A DNA stretch of 64,000 nucleotides from Homoserinimonas sp044769865. Its GTDB lineage: Bacteria; Actinomycetota; Actinomycetes; Actinomycetales; Microbacteriaceae. Position 1 is the first letter of the stretch; every line of letters begins with the position of its first letter. Below are positions 63,024-64,000 of the stretch, piece after piece. The position numbers were made by a program, and so were the translations under genes. The DNA lies in the NCBI RefSeq assembly GCF_044769865.1, contig NZ_JBIZWA010000001.1, positions 434,001 through 498,000 on the forward strand, given 5' to 3'. Below the pieces are notes generated by a model, which saw only the letters and a list, made by a program, of their open reading frames with translations, was not told where the DNA came from and did not search any database.

Positions 63024-63088
63024 CCGGCCATGGTGCGCGGGTCGCTGGCGCGTGTCAAGAGGTCGACCGTCTCAGGCTCGCAGCAGCT

Positions 63089-63883
63089 CTACAGCGCTCC
63101 CAGCACGGCCGCCACCGCGCCGATCACGACGGCGGCGAGCGGCACGGCCTTCCACAGCAACCGCACGGTCTCGGCGCGAGCCTCCTCGATCCGGAGCGCC
63201 TCGAACGCGTCCCCCTGGTGGGGTTCGAGGGCCGGGGCATCCTTCGTCCAGGTGCGCGGGTCGCTGGCGGCGTCGGCCCGCGCGCGGAGCTGCTCCGTGC
63301 TGAGCTGCGGGATGCGGCGGTCGAGCCACTTCAGCAGTTGCGTGTCGGTCAGCACCGTGACATCCGTGGGCCGCTGTTTGACGGTCATGCTGCCGGTGCC
63401 GACGAGTACGAGCAGGGGCCGCACTGTGACGTCCTCGCCGGTCGCGGCGCTGAGGAGTTTGGCGGCGCGGGCGGCCTCGTGCCGGGAGTTTCTGAGGTAG
63501 TCGGTTTTCTGCCCGGCGACCATGAGCATCCGCTCGCCCAGCCAGATGCGCGCGCCGGGGTGCCGTTTGGTGTTGACGGTGTAGACGCCGGCGGGGCCGA
63601 CGAGCACGTGGTCGATGTCGGAGCCGCGCGTGCCGACCGGAACGGCGTGCAGCACGGCCCATTCGGGGCCGAGCCGCTCGAGCAGGGCGCCGACCCGAAT
63701 CTCGCCGAGCGCTCCCTCGAACCAACTGCGGGCGTCCGGATGCAACGGGCTCAGACCCAGCGCACGCGCGATGCCCTTGCGCGCCGGCGCGTTCCGCTGC
63801 AGTTCCAGGCATTCGCGCACGACGCTGTACCCGGCCGGAAACGCCAGGCGCTGCGTGCCCGGCGTGGTGATGACGTCAACCAT
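63089..63883 (-). CDS. NERD domain protein with C-terminal membrane anchor
   Basis: A 264-residue protein. The NERD (nuclease-related) domain spans about residues 52-175: WFEGALGEIRVGALLERLG, then DIDHVLVGPAGVYTVNTKRH with the Asp and Lys of a PD-(D/E)xK-like site, and VLVGTGSMTVKQRP. A membrane helix at about residues 244-263 ends the protein. NERD proteins are thought to act on nucleic acids or in stress signalling. The ATG follows AGGGGGA. It is the last gene before the window edge. Confidence 0.88.
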   Translation of the reverse strand: MVDVITTPGTQRLAFPAGYSVVRECLELQRNAPARKGIARALGLSPLHPDARSWFEGALGEIRVGALLERLGPEWAVLHAVPVGTRGSDIDHVLVGPAGVYTVNTKRHPGARIWLGERMLMVAGQKTDYLRNSRHEAARAAKLLSAATGEDVTVRPLLVLVGTGSMTVKQRPTDVTVLTDTQLLKWLDRRIPQLSTEQLRARADAASDPRTWTKDAPALEPHQGDAFEALRIEEARAETVRLLWKAVPLAAVVIGAVAAVLGAL

Positions 63884-64000
63884 TGGTCCCCCTCGACCTG
63901 CGCCTCCCCCGAGGCGTTGCCCCAGACTAGGCGGGCGGGGCGGGGTGGCGCCGCCCCCAAGACCGGGGACGCGGATGCTGCGGCGGTGGTTTGTAGTGGT
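63884..64000. other. Non-coding right edge
   Basis: The last 117 bases hold the upstream region of the NERD gene (ribosome binding site AGGGGGA directly before it). No gene or clear signal was recognised in the remainder, which may be the start of a gene outside the window. Confidence 0.4.

Overview
The window is high-GC DNA packed with short-gap and overlapping genes. Its gene set (CarD-family regulator, NrdR-type ribonucleotide reductase operon, HspR-type heat-shock operator, Ogt/ECF sigma pair, many GTG starts and leaderless-looking genes) points to an actinobacterium, most likely Microbacteriaceae (Micrococcales). That placement is an inference from gene content and style. No rRNA, tRNA, CRISPR array, insertion sequence or prophage was recognised, and the DNA reads as an ordinary chromosome with several accessory operons.

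Layout. 1-5.8 kb: the end of a TauE/SafE permease, an aldo/keto reductase, and a methylcitrate-cycle operon read leftward (GntR regulator, prpD, prpB, prpC) with two identical palindromes in front of it. 5.9-12.1 kb: a tightly overlapped five-gene membrane operon (CPBP protease, membrane protein, winged-helix regulator, ABC ATPase, ABC permease), a GAP-family membrane protein and a NarL-type two-component system. 12.1-16.8 kb: hrpA and a second TauE/SafE permease. 16.8-26.6 kb: a catabolic island. The leftward arm encodes 3-hydroxyanthranilate meta-cleavage (dioxygenase, ACMSD, deaminase, semialdehyde dehydrogenase, 4-oxalocrotonate decarboxylase). The rightward arm has a LysR regulator, a ThDP-dependent enzyme, a cyclase-family hydrolase and an FAD oxidoreductase.

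26.6-31.2 kb: carD facing a class I ribonucleotide reductase operon. The NrdB protein has Phe where the radical Tyr should be. The NrdA protein lacks its C-terminal cysteine pair, and a 25-codon reading frame carrying exactly such a CxxC tail begins two bases after the nrdA stop codon. Two NrdR boxes lie upstream. 31.3-42.9 kb: transporters, an aldo/keto reductase, an alpha/beta hydrolase, a DUF4349 lipoprotein, a lipase maturation factor, a phytoene-desaturase-like oxidoreductase, and an ECF sigma-ogt-tag alkylation-repair operon. 43-53.5 kb: small metabolic and regulatory genes, RNase HI, an APC permease, a large SNF2 helicase, a TetR/hydrolase pair behind an 18-bp palindrome, a lipoprotein and an orphan RsgA-like OB-fold protein. 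53.8-64 kb: a Clp-family ATPase behind an HspR-type operator, a DJ-1/PfpI protein, a large TM0106-family nuclease-helicase, and small membrane, VOC and NERD proteins.

A pattern across the window is the spacing of a TAnnnT-like -10 hexamer six or seven bases before start codons lacking a ribosome binding site, which suggests that many genes here are transcribed as leaderless mRNAs. The most interesting candidates are the detached NrdA tail with its Phe-type NrdB, the divergent aromatic-amine island, the five-gene CPBP/ABC operon, and the Fe-S nuclease-helicase.
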